A DNA stretch of 64,000 nt, taken from NCBI GenBank assembly GCA_910586125.1, contig CAJUHP010000011.1, forward strand, positions 1 to 64,000, given 5' to 3'. The notes beneath the pieces are model-generated. The model saw only the letters and a program-made list of their open reading frames with translations. It was not told where the DNA came from and made no database searches. Within the stretch, counting starts at the first letter, position 1. Each line of letters starts with the position of its first letter. This document shows positions 8,124 through 16,849 of the stretch, in pieces. Source of the DNA: an uncultured Lachnospiraceae bacterium. GTDB taxonomy: Bacteria > Bacillota > Clostridia > Lachnospirales > Lachnospiraceae. The translations under genes were made by a program, and so were the position numbers.

Positions 8124-11100
8124 GAGCTTGTGGCCGCTGGCGCTTCTGCTGACCATACCGGCCGTGATTCTTTTATATCTGCTGAAACCGAAGGGGAAAG
8201 ATTACCGGATTTCCTCCACACTTCTGTGGGAGAAGTGGCTTCACAACCAGCAGTCCCATACTTTTCTGGAGAAATTTGTCCACAACATTCTGATGTATGT
8301 TCAGATTTTGATTCTGGCGTTGCTGGCGCTTTCTCTGATGTCGCCGTACTGGAAAACGCAGGGGCGCGGCAAGGAAAACGTGATTTTGGTATTTGACACC
8401 AGCGGCAGTATGCAGCATGATGCGGGAAACGGGAAAACCCGCCTGGAAGAAGCGGTGGATCGGGCGAAGACACGGATTGCGTCCTCGGAGGATACCGCCT
8501 TTTCTGTGATTGCATGTGACGGCCGTGGGAGCCGTCTGCTGGCTGTGGGTGTAAAAGACCGCCAGAGCCTGCATGCGGCGCTGAATCAGCTTGCTTGCAT
8601 GGACGGACCGGGAAATCTGCGGGAGGCGGAGGGCGTGGTGGAGACGCTTCGCGGCGCAGGGGGAGAGGACGAGGCGCATGTCCCGGAAATTGTCGTCTAT
8701 ACCGACGGCGTGGGAGCCGGGGAGGCGGAGGGTCTCTCCTCGTATTTCGGCGCGCAGATACAGGCTGTAGGGCAGCCGGTGAGCAATGCAGCCCTCAATT
8801 TTCTTTCCTACACGCAGGCCGAAGGTGCGGGCGGCGTCCAGGACGGAGCGACCGTCTGCGCCGCCAGCCTGACAAACTACAGCGATGTAGAGTGTTCGCT
8901 GGAAATCAGCCTGTACGAGGGGAACCGGCTTTTGGAGATCCGGCAGGTTTCTCTAAATGCCGGCGAGACGTCTCTCTGCTTTTTTGAGGAATTTTTGTGG
9001 CAGGGGGAACCGCTTTGCAGCCGGATAAGCTCGATCCGCTTTGCAGGGAAGGAGGAGGGCGATTCTCTTTCGCAGGATAACGAAGCCTATGCGCTCCCGG
9101 CCGGCGAGAGCCGGGTGGAGGCATTTTTGCTGGGCGAGGGAAATACTTATCTGGAAAAAGCGTATCAGGCGGCTACGGGAAGAAGCCTGATACGCCTGGG
9201 CGGCGGGCAGGAGTGGCAGGAGGATGCACAGGCGGTTGGAATCTGCGATGCGGGCCAGTCGGGACGTCTGCCGTCGGATGCGGACGGTCTGTTGTTCGGG
9301 GACGAAGAAGGGAGGACAGGGAGCAGGAAGAATGTTCTGCTGACCGTTTCGGAGTGTGACCTGATGGCGGGGCTTTCCTCTTTTTCTGTGGGTGTCAATG
9401 AGACGGCCGTCTATGAGGTTCCTGAATGGGGGACTGGATTTTTGTGGGCCGGTGAAGAGTGCGCGGGATATTATGGAGAGCATGACGGCGTCAAGCGGGT
9501 TGTCGTGGGTTTTGATATCCGGGAATCCGATTTTCCGTTAAAGGCTGAATTTCCTGTTTTTCTCTCCAACGCGCTGCATTTTCTGGCGGACACGTCGCTT
9601 TTGGCCGGCAACATCTATATGGCCGGAGATACCGTTCTCTTTCACCCGCAGGCGGATCTCGATGTGGGGAGCCTGACGGCGCCCACGGACAAAGCGGGTC
9701 TGTATGAGGTTGCGGCTGGAGACCGGACAGAGCCGTATGTGGTGCGCTTTGACACAGCGGGTCAGTCTGACGGACAACTCACGGCGCCAGGGAGCGTTTC
9801 GCAGACCGAGGAGGGAGAACGGCTGGTAAAACGGCGGGTGCGAAATGTCCTGCTTGTTATCTGTCTGCTTTTGCTGGCGGCGGAGTGGTATCTGTATCGG
9901 CGTCAGACACGCGGCCATAAGCGGTTCTATGCGGCTGTGCGCACGGTGGGGGCGGCGCTTGTGCTGCTGGCGCTTTTGGGCGTGTCGGTGAACCGGCGCG
10001 ACAGCGTGACCACCACGATTTTTCTGGTGGATCTCTCCAAGAGCAACGAGCAGAATCTACCGGCGATGGAAAAATACCTGAACCGTGTTCTCGCTGAAAT
10101 GCCGGCGAAAAATCAGTATGGGATCGTGACGTTCGGAAAGGATTCGGTGGTCGATCAATTTCTGACCAGGGAGAATTCCTTTTCCGGGATTTTGTCGCTG
10201 CCGGACAAAACGGCGACAAATTTTGAGACGGCCATGTCCAGAGCGCTGGCCATGCTGCCTGCTGGCGGCGCGGGGCGCGTGGTCGTTTTGACGGACGGGA
10301 AGGAGACAAAGGGTGAGCTGACTGCCACAGCTTCCGCTGTTCTGGCCCGCGATGCACAGCTACTGGCTCTGACCTGGGAGAGCGTACAGGGACAGGACGC
10401 CTACGTGGAGAACGTGGAGCTGCCCAGTTATCTGTATCAAGGAGATGCCTACACCATGACGGTGACAGTGGCCAGCAATTACGAGACGGACGCGCAGCTT
10501 CAGATTTATATGGGCTCGGTGCAGACGCAGAGCTACGACGTCCATTTAAACCGGGGGGAGAACCGGTTTCAGTTTCGCCAGACCGTCACGGGAGAAAATA
10601 TCGAAAGCTTTGAGGTGAGAGTGGCGGCGACGGGAGATAGCTGCGAGGAGAACAACAGCTTTTTTGCCTATGCGGCGGTGGATTCGATTCCCAGAGCGCT
10701 GTTAGTCACCGGCAGAAAGGAAGACAGCCGCTCGTTTGAGAACCTTCTGCGCAGTGCCAACTGCAATTTTCAGACGGTGTCCGCCGTAAACGCGCCGGAT
10801 TCACTGGAAGAAATGCTGGAGTTTAAGAGCATTTTGCTGGAAAATGTCTATCTGCCGGATTTGCCGGAGGGATTTCTGGAGAATATAGAGACGTATGTGA
10901 AAGATTACGGGTGCGGTTTGGTCTGCCTGGGCGGTGAGGACAGTTATGCGCTGGGCGCTTACCGGGACAGTGCGCTGGAGCGCGTGCTTCCGGTGGATAT
11001 GGAGCTGCGGGGCGTGGACGAAGTCCCCACCACGGCGATGATTATGGTGATTGATCACTCCGGCAGCATGAGCATGGATGCGGGCGGAGGCAAAACCAAT

Positions 11101-12762
11101 CTGGATCTGGCGATCACGGCGGCCGAGGCGGCGGTGGATCAGATGCGGGATACGGACTATGTAGGTATCATCACATTTGACAATACCTATAGCTGGGTGG
11201 TGGAGCCGGTCCTGGCCTCGGACAAGAGGGCGATCAAGGAACAGATTGAGACGATAGCGGAGGGCGGCGGAACGACGATTCAGCCAGCGCTTTGGGAGGC
11301 GCTTTCGGGTGCGGTAAAATGCGAGGCGGATATCCGCCACGTTATTCTCCTGACCGACGGCCAGGGTGAGAGCCGCAGCTATGGCGAGCTCACGGCGGCC
11401 TACATGGACGGCAGCGTGACGCTTTCCACGGTGGCAGTTGGAAGCGATTCCGACACCAGGCTTTTGGAGCGCCTGGCAGATCAGTGCGGGGGCCGGTACT
11501 ATTATTCAGATATGGCGGCGGATATCCCGAAAATTTTTGCGCAGGAGGTATTTCTGAGCGGAGACACCTATCTGCAGAACGGTGTTTTTGCACTGGCCGT
11601 AAACGGGGGGAGCGAGATCACCGGGGGGCTTTTTGCGGACGGCTGGCCGGCGGTTTACGGCTATGTCAGCGCCACGCCGAAACCGTCTTCGCAGGTGTTA
11701 ATCGCTTCTGAGAAGGACGATCCGATCCTCTCGGTGATGCGCTACGGGCTGGGTCATACCGCAGCCTGGAATACGGATGTGACAAACCAGTGGACAGCGG
11801 GATTTGCGGGGCAGGAGGACTATGCGCAGCTCTTTCGGCGCATTGTGGATTACAGCGCCGGAAACGCGGCCATCGGGGAAGACTCGGCGGAGGTCTCGAC
11901 CGCGGGGGGATATACCAGCGTAGTGTATCAGGCGGCGGATTACAGCGAGCAGACAAAAGTGGAGGCCGTGTACACTGACCCGGAGGGCAACACCCGAACC
12001 GAGCCGTTAAAACCCTCGGCGCCGGGGCGTTTTGAGGGAAAGCTTTCGACCGATTTGAGCGGGATCTATCAGCTCAGCGTGCGCAGAATCGAGGACGGAG
12101 AGATCGCCGGGTCCGTGACCACGGCCGCCGCCGTGCAGTATTCGGACGAATACAAATTCGGGATCAGCACGAAGGCTTTTTCGGACTTTGTCAAGCGTTA
12201 CGGGACCTTCCTTGAGCCGGAGGAAAATTTCTGGCAGCAGAGGGAAGGGCAGGCGAAAGAGCGCTATGAGCTGACCGAATGGCTGATCTTCCTGGCGATC
12301 CTGTGGTTTGTCATGGATATCGCGTTCCGCAGATTCCGCTTTCTTCCTCAGGAGACAAAGCTGTATGGCAGCATAAGGGAGAGTGTGAGAAGAAAGATGC
12401 GGGGAGCGGCCCGGCCGGCTGGAGCAGACAGAGCAGTAGGATCGGGGAGCGCTGGAAGAGCCGGGACAGGAACAGAGCGGCGGCCGGTAGGAGAAACTGC
12501 CGGCAGGTCCGAAGCTGGAAAGGACAGGCAGATGAGAAGCGAAACAGCGCAGCCGCCCGCAGCGAAAGGAGAAGGACAGCCGGAAAACCGGCAGGCGGCA
12601 GCGGGGACAAACGGAAAGCGGGAAGCCGGGCAGCCAGGGCCGGACATGGAAGGAAGACAAAAGAAACAGAAAAAAACGAGAAGGCAGGATAAAAAGCAGG
12701 AGCCGCAGGCGCTGGACACCTCGGCGCTGCTTCAAAAAAAGGATAGGAGGAAGGGTTTATGA
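8113..12762 (+). CDS. giant membrane protein with three vWA domains and a GATase-like domain
   Basis: The protein has 1549 residues. Two N-terminal transmembrane helices (about 4-24 and 55-77) are followed by vWA domain 1 with DTSGS at D95. An exported beta-rich segment leads to helices near 577-595 and 605-623. vWA domain 2 has DLSKS at D640 and LTDG. Residues about 855-970 form a GATase-like domain (ALLVTGRKED, GLVCLGGEDS), and vWA domain 3 has DHSGS at D981, GGGTTI and LLTDG. An Ig-like segment leads to a last helix (about 1389-1407) and a roughly 140-residue Lys/Arg/Gln/Ala-rich cytoplasmic tail. The N-terminus matches BatA-type proteins and the rest matches GATase-vWA proteins, usually encoded by separate genes, so this looks like a fusion. 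Domain 1 lacks an evident Thr of the second MIDAS motif. It is the expected MoxR client and envelope effector. Confidence 0.88.
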   Translation: MTVESLWPLALLLTIPAVILLYLLKPKGKDYRISSTLLWEKWLHNQQSHTFLEKFVHNILMYVQILILALLALSLMSPYWKTQGRGKENVILVFDTSGSMQHDAGNGKTRLEEAVDRAKTRIASSEDTAFSVIACDGRGSRLLAVGVKDRQSLHAALNQLACMDGPGNLREAEGVVETLRGAGGEDEAHVPEIVVYTDGVGAGEAEGLSSYFGAQIQAVGQPVSNAALNFLSYTQAEGAGGVQDGATVCAASLTNYSDVECSLEISLYEGNRLLEIRQVSLNAGETSLCFFEEFLWQGEPLCSRISSIRFAGKEEGDSLSQDNEAYALPAGESRVEAFLLGEGNTYLEKAYQAATGRSLIRLGGGQEWQEDAQAVGICDAGQSGRLPSDADGLLFGDEEGRTGSRKNVLLTVSECDLMAGLSSFSVGVNETAVYEVPEWGTGFLWAGEECAGYYGEHDGVKRVVVGFDIRESDFPLKAEFPVFLSNALHFLADTSLLAGNIYMAGDTVLFHPQADLDVGSLTAPTDKAGLYEVAAGDRTEPYVVRFDTAGQSDGQLTAPGSVSQTEEGERLVKRRVRNVLLVICLLLLAAEWYLYRRQTRGHKRFYAAVRTVGAALVLLALLGVSVNRRDSVTTTIFLVDLSKSNEQNLPAMEKYLNRVLAEMPAKNQYGIVTFGKDSVVDQFLTRENSFSGILSLPDKTATNFETAMSRALAMLPAGGAGRVVVLTDGKETKGELTATASAVLARDAQLLALTWESVQGQDAYVENVELPSYLYQGDAYTMTVTVASNYETDAQLQIYMGSVQTQSYDVHLNRGENRFQFRQTVTGENIESFEVRVAATGDSCEENNSFFAYAAVDSIPRALLVTGRKEDSRSFENLLRSANCNFQTVSAVNAPDSLEEMLEFKSILLENVYLPDLPEGFLENIETYVKDYGCGLVCLGGEDSYALGAYRDSALERVLPVDMELRGVDEVPTTAMIMVIDHSGSMSMDAGGGKTNLDLAITAAEAAVDQMRDTDYVGIITFDNTYSWVVEPVLASDKRAIKEQIETIAEGGGTTIQPALWEALSGAVKCEADIRHVILLTDGQGESRSYGELTAAYMDGSVTLSTVAVGSDSDTRLLERLADQCGGRYYYSDMAADIPKIFAQEVFLSGDTYLQNGVFALAVNGGSEITGGLFADGWPAVYGYVSATPKPSSQVLIASEKDDPILSVMRYGLGHTAAWNTDVTNQWTAGFAGQEDYAQLFRRIVDYSAGNAAIGEDSAEVSTAGGYTSVVYQAADYSEQTKVEAVYTDPEGNTRTEPLKPSAPGRFEGKLSTDLSGIYQLSVRRIEDGEIAGSVTTAAAVQYSDEYKFGISTKAFSDFVKRYGTFLEPEENFWQQREGQAKERYELTEWLIFLAILWFVMDIAFRRFRFLPQETKLYGSIRESVRRKMRGAARPAGADRAVGSGSAGRAGTGTERRPVGETAGRSEAGKDRQMRSETAQPPAAKGEGQPENRQAAAGTNGKREAGQPGPDMEGRQKKQKKTRRQDKKQEPQALDTSALLQKKDRRKGL

Positions 12763-14171
12763 TTCGGTTTGGTACAGGGGGATGGAGAGCGGAAATCGGA
12801 AAGGATTTTCAGATTGAGAACCTGCAGAGAATTGGGCAGGCGCTGGCAGATCGAATCCGGGAGAGAGGCGAGCAGGACGAACCGGTTATCATCGGTTACG
12901 ACCGCCGCTTTCTGTCGGACAGCGCGGCGGGGTGGCTGGCGGAGGTTCTTTGCGCGAATGGGCTGGATGTCTTGTTTCTGCGCCGCAGCGCACCTACGCC
13001 GCTCATTATGCACACGGTGAGGCGGCTGCACCTGCACTACGGCCTGGAGGTGACGGCTTCCCACAATCCTCCCGCCTATAACGGCGTCAAACTGATTGTG
13101 GAGGAAGGAAGGGACGCGCCGGTGGAGGTGACGAGGGAGCTGGAGGAACGGCTGGATCGCCTGCGTCCGGATCAGATCCAGGTTCTTGGATTTGAGGCGG
13201 CTCTGGGGCAGGGAAAAATCACCTATCTGGAAAATCCCTTCAATGATTTTCTGGACGATATTCTGGCTGTGCTGGACATACCGGCAATCCGCAGCCAGGG
13301 ACTGCGGATTCTGTTTGATTCGATGCACGGTTCGGCGGCCTATCCCTTCAACGTGATCTTTCACACGGTCCGCTGCACCGTGGATCAGATCAACGGCAAT
13401 AAGGACGCCTATTTTGGAGGAAAGATGCCTGCTCCTACCGAACATACGCTGCGGCCTCTGGCGCAGCAGGTAGCGGCGGGAAACTATGACTTGGGAATCG
13501 GCGTGGACGGAGACGGGGACCGGCTGGGCGTGATCGACGCAGGCGGGGACTATATCAGCGCCAACGATATCCTGGTTCTGCTCTACTATTATCTCCATGA
13601 GTATAAGGGCTGGAAAGGGCCGGTGGTCCGCAATATGGCCACGACGCATCTGTTAGATCGTGTGGCGGCGGGCCTGGGGGAGCGGTGTTATGAGGTGCCG
13701 GTCGGTTTTAAGTACATATCGGCTAAGCTGGACGAGACGGACGCCGTGCTGGGCGGCGAGTCCTCCGGCGGTCTGACAGTCCGCGGCCACATTCACGGAA
13801 AGGATTCCGTCTACGCCGCCGCTCTCTTTGTGGAGATGATCTGCAAAACGGGAAAAACGCCGGGACAGATGATGCGGGAAATCCGAAGCCGCTATGGAGA
13901 CAGCCAATTTGAAGAACAAAATCTGCCCTTGTCCAGCAGCCAGGTGGAGCGGCTGGCAGAAATTATGACGCTGAAAAATCGGCTGCCCGTCTTTGGCAGG
14001 CCATACAGCCGGGTGAACTATGAAGACGGCTGTAAGGTGTATTTTCCGGACGATTCCTTTGTGATCTGCCGTCCCAGCGGCACGGAGCCCCTCCTGCGTA
14101 TTTTTGCGGAGGCGGCGACAAAAGAACAGGCAAAGGCGTATATCCGCGCGTGGGAAGAATTTCTGCTGTGA
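12759..14171 (+). CDS. alpha-D-phosphohexomutase (phosphoglucomutase/phosphomannomutase family)
   Basis: This 470-residue enzyme has all four family motifs. The N-terminal FGTGGWRAEIG comes first. The phospho-serine loop is TASHNPP, with catalytic Ser near residue 101. The Mg-binding loop DGDGDR has D250, D252 and D254. The sugar-binding GGESSGG comes next, and the phosphate-binding RPSGTEP is near the C-terminus. It interconverts hexose 1- and 6-phosphates; the exact sugar cannot be fixed from sequence, though the GGESSGG loop is in the PGM/PMM class. It shares an ATGA overlap with the triple-vWA gene and has an AGGAGG site, so it belongs to the same operon. That may link the system to cell-wall or surface polysaccharide precursors, which is inference. 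Confidence 0.92.
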   Translation: MIRFGTGGWRAEIGKDFQIENLQRIGQALADRIRERGEQDEPVIIGYDRRFLSDSAAGWLAEVLCANGLDVLFLRRSAPTPLIMHTVRRLHLHYGLEVTASHNPPAYNGVKLIVEEGRDAPVEVTRELEERLDRLRPDQIQVLGFEAALGQGKITYLENPFNDFLDDILAVLDIPAIRSQGLRILFDSMHGSAAYPFNVIFHTVRCTVDQINGNKDAYFGGKMPAPTEHTLRPLAQQVAAGNYDLGIGVDGDGDRLGVIDAGGDYISANDILVLLYYYLHEYKGWKGPVVRNMATTHLLDRVAAGLGERCYEVPVGFKYISAKLDETDAVLGGESSGGLTVRGHIHGKDSVYAAALFVEMICKTGKTPGQMMREIRSRYGDSQFEEQNLPLSSSQVERLAEIMTLKNRLPVFGRPYSRVNYEDGCKVYFPDDSFVICRPSGTEPLLRIFAEAATKEQAKAYIRAWEEFLL

Positions 14172-14241
14172 CGAGCTGTCTGCGCATTGTGCGGCGGGAG
14201 TTTGGAGACGGCAGATTTACAAAAGTTTCACGATTCCCCTC

Positions 14242-14270
14242 TTTACCCTGGCAGGGATTCATGGTAAAAT
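14242..14270 (+). promoter_or_regulatory. promoter with extended -10 before the HAAS/DUF1700 gene
   Basis: TTTACC at 14242-14247 and TAAAAT at 14265-14270 have a 17-base spacer, and TGG directly before the -10 gives an extended -10 element. The start codon is about 120 bases further on. Confidence 0.5.
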
Positions 14271-14394
14271 AAAAATCAGCTTTCATGAATTGGCGGCGCG
14301 CTGTAGGTATGTTTTGTTTTGATGGGATATCGTCGGCAAGATACACGGAGGCATAGGATATAGGCCGCTCTATCCGACGGCAGGAGGAAGAGGA

Positions 14395-14895
14395 ATGAAC
14401 AGACACGAATTTATGGGAGGCTTGCGCGAGGCGCTGACCGGCGAGATTCCAGAGCCGGTGATTGAGGAGAATATACGTTTTTATAACAGCTATATCAGCG
14501 ATGAAATGGAAAAAGGGCGCAGTGAGGCGGATATTTTTGCCGAGCTGGGCGATCCGCGTTTGATTGCCCGCACGATTGCGGAGACCTGGCAGAGCGATGA
14601 TACATCCTTTGACAACGCCGGCCAGAATTACCGTTCCTTTGACGAAGGCTTAAATACAAACAGAGGTTCAGGAGAAAAGAGAGGCCCATTTGTCAGCGTC
14701 AACGGGCGTTCCTTTGACACAGGAAAGTGGTATGTCCGGGCGATTCCCATCGTGATACTGCTCCTCATACTGTTTTTTGTTTTCTGGGTTTTTTTCGGGC
14801 TTCTGCACCTGACGCTTTCCATTCTTCTGTCGCCGGTTTTCTGGGTGATCGTGCTGGCGGCGGTTTTGCTTGGATATTTGAAAAGGCGCCGGTAG
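14395..14895 (+). CDS. HAAS/DUF1700 domain membrane protein
   Basis: The protein has 166 residues. Residues 1-62 (FMGGLREALTG, ENIRFYNSYI, FAELGDPRLIARTI) match the HAAS signalling-domain pattern found in DUF1700 proteins, a helical domain that usually pairs a PadR-like regulator with a membrane sensor. A polar linker (about 65-112) leads to two close transmembrane helices (about 115-137 and 140-162). No PadR gene is adjacent in this window, which is unusual for the family. ATG 14395 has an AGGAGGAAGAGG site. Function is probably envelope sensing or signalling; the ligand is unknown. Confidence 0.8.
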   Translation: MNRHEFMGGLREALTGEIPEPVIEENIRFYNSYISDEMEKGRSEADIFAELGDPRLIARTIAETWQSDDTSFDNAGQNYRSFDEGLNTNRGSGEKRGPFVSVNGRSFDTGKWYVRAIPIVILLLILFFVFWVFFGLLHLTLSILLSPVFWVIVLAAVLLGYLKRRR

Positions 14896-14980
14896 ATTTG
14901 GATAAAGTTGGAAGAATATTTGGAGCGTCCTGTGAAATAATAAGGTTGTAACTTATTCATCTTCACAGGAGGTAGAGAAC

Positions 14981-15145
14981 ATGTCCAACAATAAGACTGA
15001 CAACTATTCCAACTACGAGAAGAACAACAACCAGAACAACAATCAGAACAGCAGCAAGAACAACAACCAGAACAACAGCAAGAACAGCAATCAGAACAAC
15101 AGCCAGAACAGCAGCAAGAACTGCGACCACACCAACAACCAGTAA
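14981..15145 (+). CDS. 54-residue Asn/Gln/Ser-rich small protein
   Basis: An ATG at 14981 sits eight bases after a strong CAGGAGG site and opens a 54-codon frame ending at TAA 15143-15145. A good terminator follows only about 20 bases later, so this is very likely an expressed gene. Roughly half the residues are Asn, with Gln, Ser and Lys making up most of the rest in NNNQN/NSKN units. It has one Cys near the C-terminus and no hydrophobic segment. Similar Asn-rich mini-proteins occur in Lachnospiraceae genomes, but I know of no assigned function. A spore-associated or phase-separating role is only speculation. The reverse strand over the same bases is open but has no ribosome site. Confidence 0.72.
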   Translation: MSNNKTDNYSNYEKNNNQNNNQNSSKNNNQNNSKNSNQNNSQNSSKNCDHTNNQ

Positions 15146-15166
15146 GCAGGGCTCTGGCAGCGAAAA

Positions 15167-15206
15167 CAGGCGCAGCGCGATTGGCGTTGCGCCTGCTTTG
15201 TTTTTT
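15167..15206 (+). terminator. intrinsic terminator after the Asn-rich gene
   Basis: CAGGCGCAGCGC (15167-15178) pairs with GCGTTGCGCCTG (15184-15195) as a 12-bp stem with one G-U pair. A T-rich tail, CTTTGTTTTTT, follows. Confidence 0.88.
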
Positions 15207-15241
15207 ATCTGCAAAAAGGCAGAATTCCTTGTCTTGTGTTT

Positions 15242-15270
15242 TTCACATAAGGCCGTCTTCTTCATATGAT
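15242..15270 (+). promoter_or_regulatory. sigma-A promoter for the rhodanese gene
   Basis: TTCACA at 15242-15247 and TATGAT at 15265-15270 have a 17-base spacer, each one base off consensus. Because the upstream ATG at 15266 lies inside the -10 box, translation must start further down, at 15302. Confidence 0.75.
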
Positions 15271-15301
15271 AAAGTGTAGGAGAAGAAAGGCGGAAAAAGA
15301 G

Positions 15302-15619
15302 ATGCAGACCCTAGCCGGAAGAGATCTGGGAAGGTTTATGAGGGAACATCCTCATAGTGTATTGATTGATCTCAGGCCCGGGCCGGATTTTCGGGTCAGT
15401 CATGTCCGAGGAGCCGTCAATGTGCCGTATTCCTCGCTGGAACGGATGAAGATGCGGCTGCCGCGCCATACGGAACTGGTTTTTTACTGTGAGAGAGGAG
15501 GCTCTGCGATGGCGGCCGCCAGGGATCTTTCAGAGGAAGGGTACCAGACAATTGCAGTAATCGGCGCATATGACGACATCTCCAGATTGACAGAAACCGT
15601 GTCGGGCTATAATATATAA
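15302..15619 (+). CDS. rhodanese-like domain protein
   Basis: This is a 105-residue single-domain rhodanese. It contains VLIDLRPGPDFRVSHVRGAVNVPY (the strand and RGAxN motif of the fold) and the active-site loop CERGGSA, whose Cys carries the persulfide in active family members. It probably moves sulfur or redox equivalents in the cytoplasm; no partner is evident next door. An in-frame ATG at 15266 would add 12 residues, but it overlaps the promoter -10 box, whereas ATG 15302 follows purine-rich GGCGGAAAAAGAG. A small inverted repeat (GCAGGC/GCCTGC, 15636-15651) follows without a T tract. Confidence 0.88.
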   Translation: MQTLAGRDLGRFMREHPHSVLIDLRPGPDFRVSHVRGAVNVPYSSLERMKMRLPRHTELVFYCERGGSAMAAARDLSEEGYQTIAVIGAYDDISRLTETVSGYNI

Positions 15620-15685
15620 GTATCGGGTTTAAACGGCAGGCTGCGGCCTGCTGTTACATACACAGACCAAAGAACAGGAGAACGG

Positions 15686-16849
15686 ATGAAGACATACGAG
15701 TGGATCGCTCCCTGCCATTTCGGCATGGAGGCCGTGTTAAAAAAAGAGATACAGGACCTGGGCTATGAGATCAGTCAGGTTGAGGACGGAAGAGTGACCT
15801 TTCGCGGAGGGATAGCGGCGGCCTGCCGGGCAAATGTTTTTGTCCGCACCACAGAGCGGATTTTGCTGAAGATCGGAACATTTCCCGCGCTGACTTTTGA
15901 AGAATTATTTGACCGGACGAAAGCGCTTTGCTGGGAGGATTATATTCCGAAGGACGGGCGTTTTTGGGTGACGAAGGCGACATCGGTGAAAAGCAAGCTG
16001 TTCAGCACTTCGGATATTCAGTCGCTGGTGAAGAAAGCCATTGTGGAGCGACTGAAAGAACGTTACCATATAAGTTGGTTTGCCGAGTCGGGACAAGCGT
16101 ATCCGCTGCGGGTTTTTCTGCTGCGGGATCAGGTGACGATTGCGCTGGATACCACCGGAGAGTCCCTGCACCGCCGCGGCTACCGCCGTCTGACCAGCAA
16201 GGCGCCGATCACCGAGACACTGGCGGCGGCGATCCTTCTGTTTTCTCCGTGGAAAAGAGACCGCATTCTGGTGGATCCCTTCTGCGGCAGCGGAACCTTT
16301 CCGATTGAAGCGGCGATGATTGCCGCCCGCATGGCGCCGGGCAGAAACCGCACCTTTTTGGCGCAGGAATGGACAAACCTGATTCCGAGAGAAGACTGGA
16401 AAAAGGCGTTTGCCGAGGCGGACGATCTGGTGGACAGCGGGGTGAAAACAGATATTCAAGGCTATGATATTGACGCGGAGATTGTGGCGTCAGCCAGGGA
16501 AAATGCTAAGGAAGCCGGGGTAAGCCATCTGATCCATTTTCAGAGACGTCCGGTGAACGAGTTAAGCCACCCGAAAAAATATGGATTTCTAATTACCAAT
16601 CCGCCGTATGGGGAGAGGCTGGCGGAAAAGGAGAAGCTGCCGGCGCTGTACCAGGAGCTGGGGGAGCGCTTTGCCTCTCTGGACTGCTGGTCGGCCTACA
16701 TCATCACAGCCTATGAGGATGCGGAGAAATACCTGGGACGCAAGGCGGATAAAAACCGGAAAATTTATAACGGCATGATGAAAGCGTATCTGTACCAGTT
16801 TTTGGGGCCGAAGCCGCCGAAAAGGGAAAGAGGGGAGGAGGAGAGATGA
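15686..16849 (+). CDS. THUMP-domain class I SAM-dependent RNA methyltransferase (RlmL/YpsC type)
   Basis: The protein has 387 residues. The N-terminal half (about 1-160) contains a ferredoxin-like/THUMP RNA-binding region. The C-terminal half is a Rossmann methyltransferase with motif I DPFCGSGT (from D197) and the N6/N2-adenine/guanine type motif NPPYGERL (from N305). Family members methylate the N2 of a guanine in 23S rRNA; B. subtilis YpsC is the closest named relative I can suggest. ATG 15686 has an AGGAGAA site. The stop overlaps the rdgB start by 4 bases, giving a three-gene run (methyltransferase, nucleotide pyrophosphatase, phosphodiesterase) that is common in this group of bacteria. 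Confidence 0.9.
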   Translation: MKTYEWIAPCHFGMEAVLKKEIQDLGYEISQVEDGRVTFRGGIAAACRANVFVRTTERILLKIGTFPALTFEELFDRTKALCWEDYIPKDGRFWVTKATSVKSKLFSTSDIQSLVKKAIVERLKERYHISWFAESGQAYPLRVFLLRDQVTIALDTTGESLHRRGYRRLTSKAPITETLAAAILLFSPWKRDRILVDPFCGSGTFPIEAAMIAARMAPGRNRTFLAQEWTNLIPREDWKKAFAEADDLVDSGVKTDIQGYDIDAEIVASARENAKEAGVSHLIHFQRRPVNELSHPKKYGFLITNPPYGERLAEKEKLPALYQELGERFASLDCWSAYIITAYEDAEKYLGRKADKNRKIYNGMMKAYLYQFLGPKPPKRERGEEER

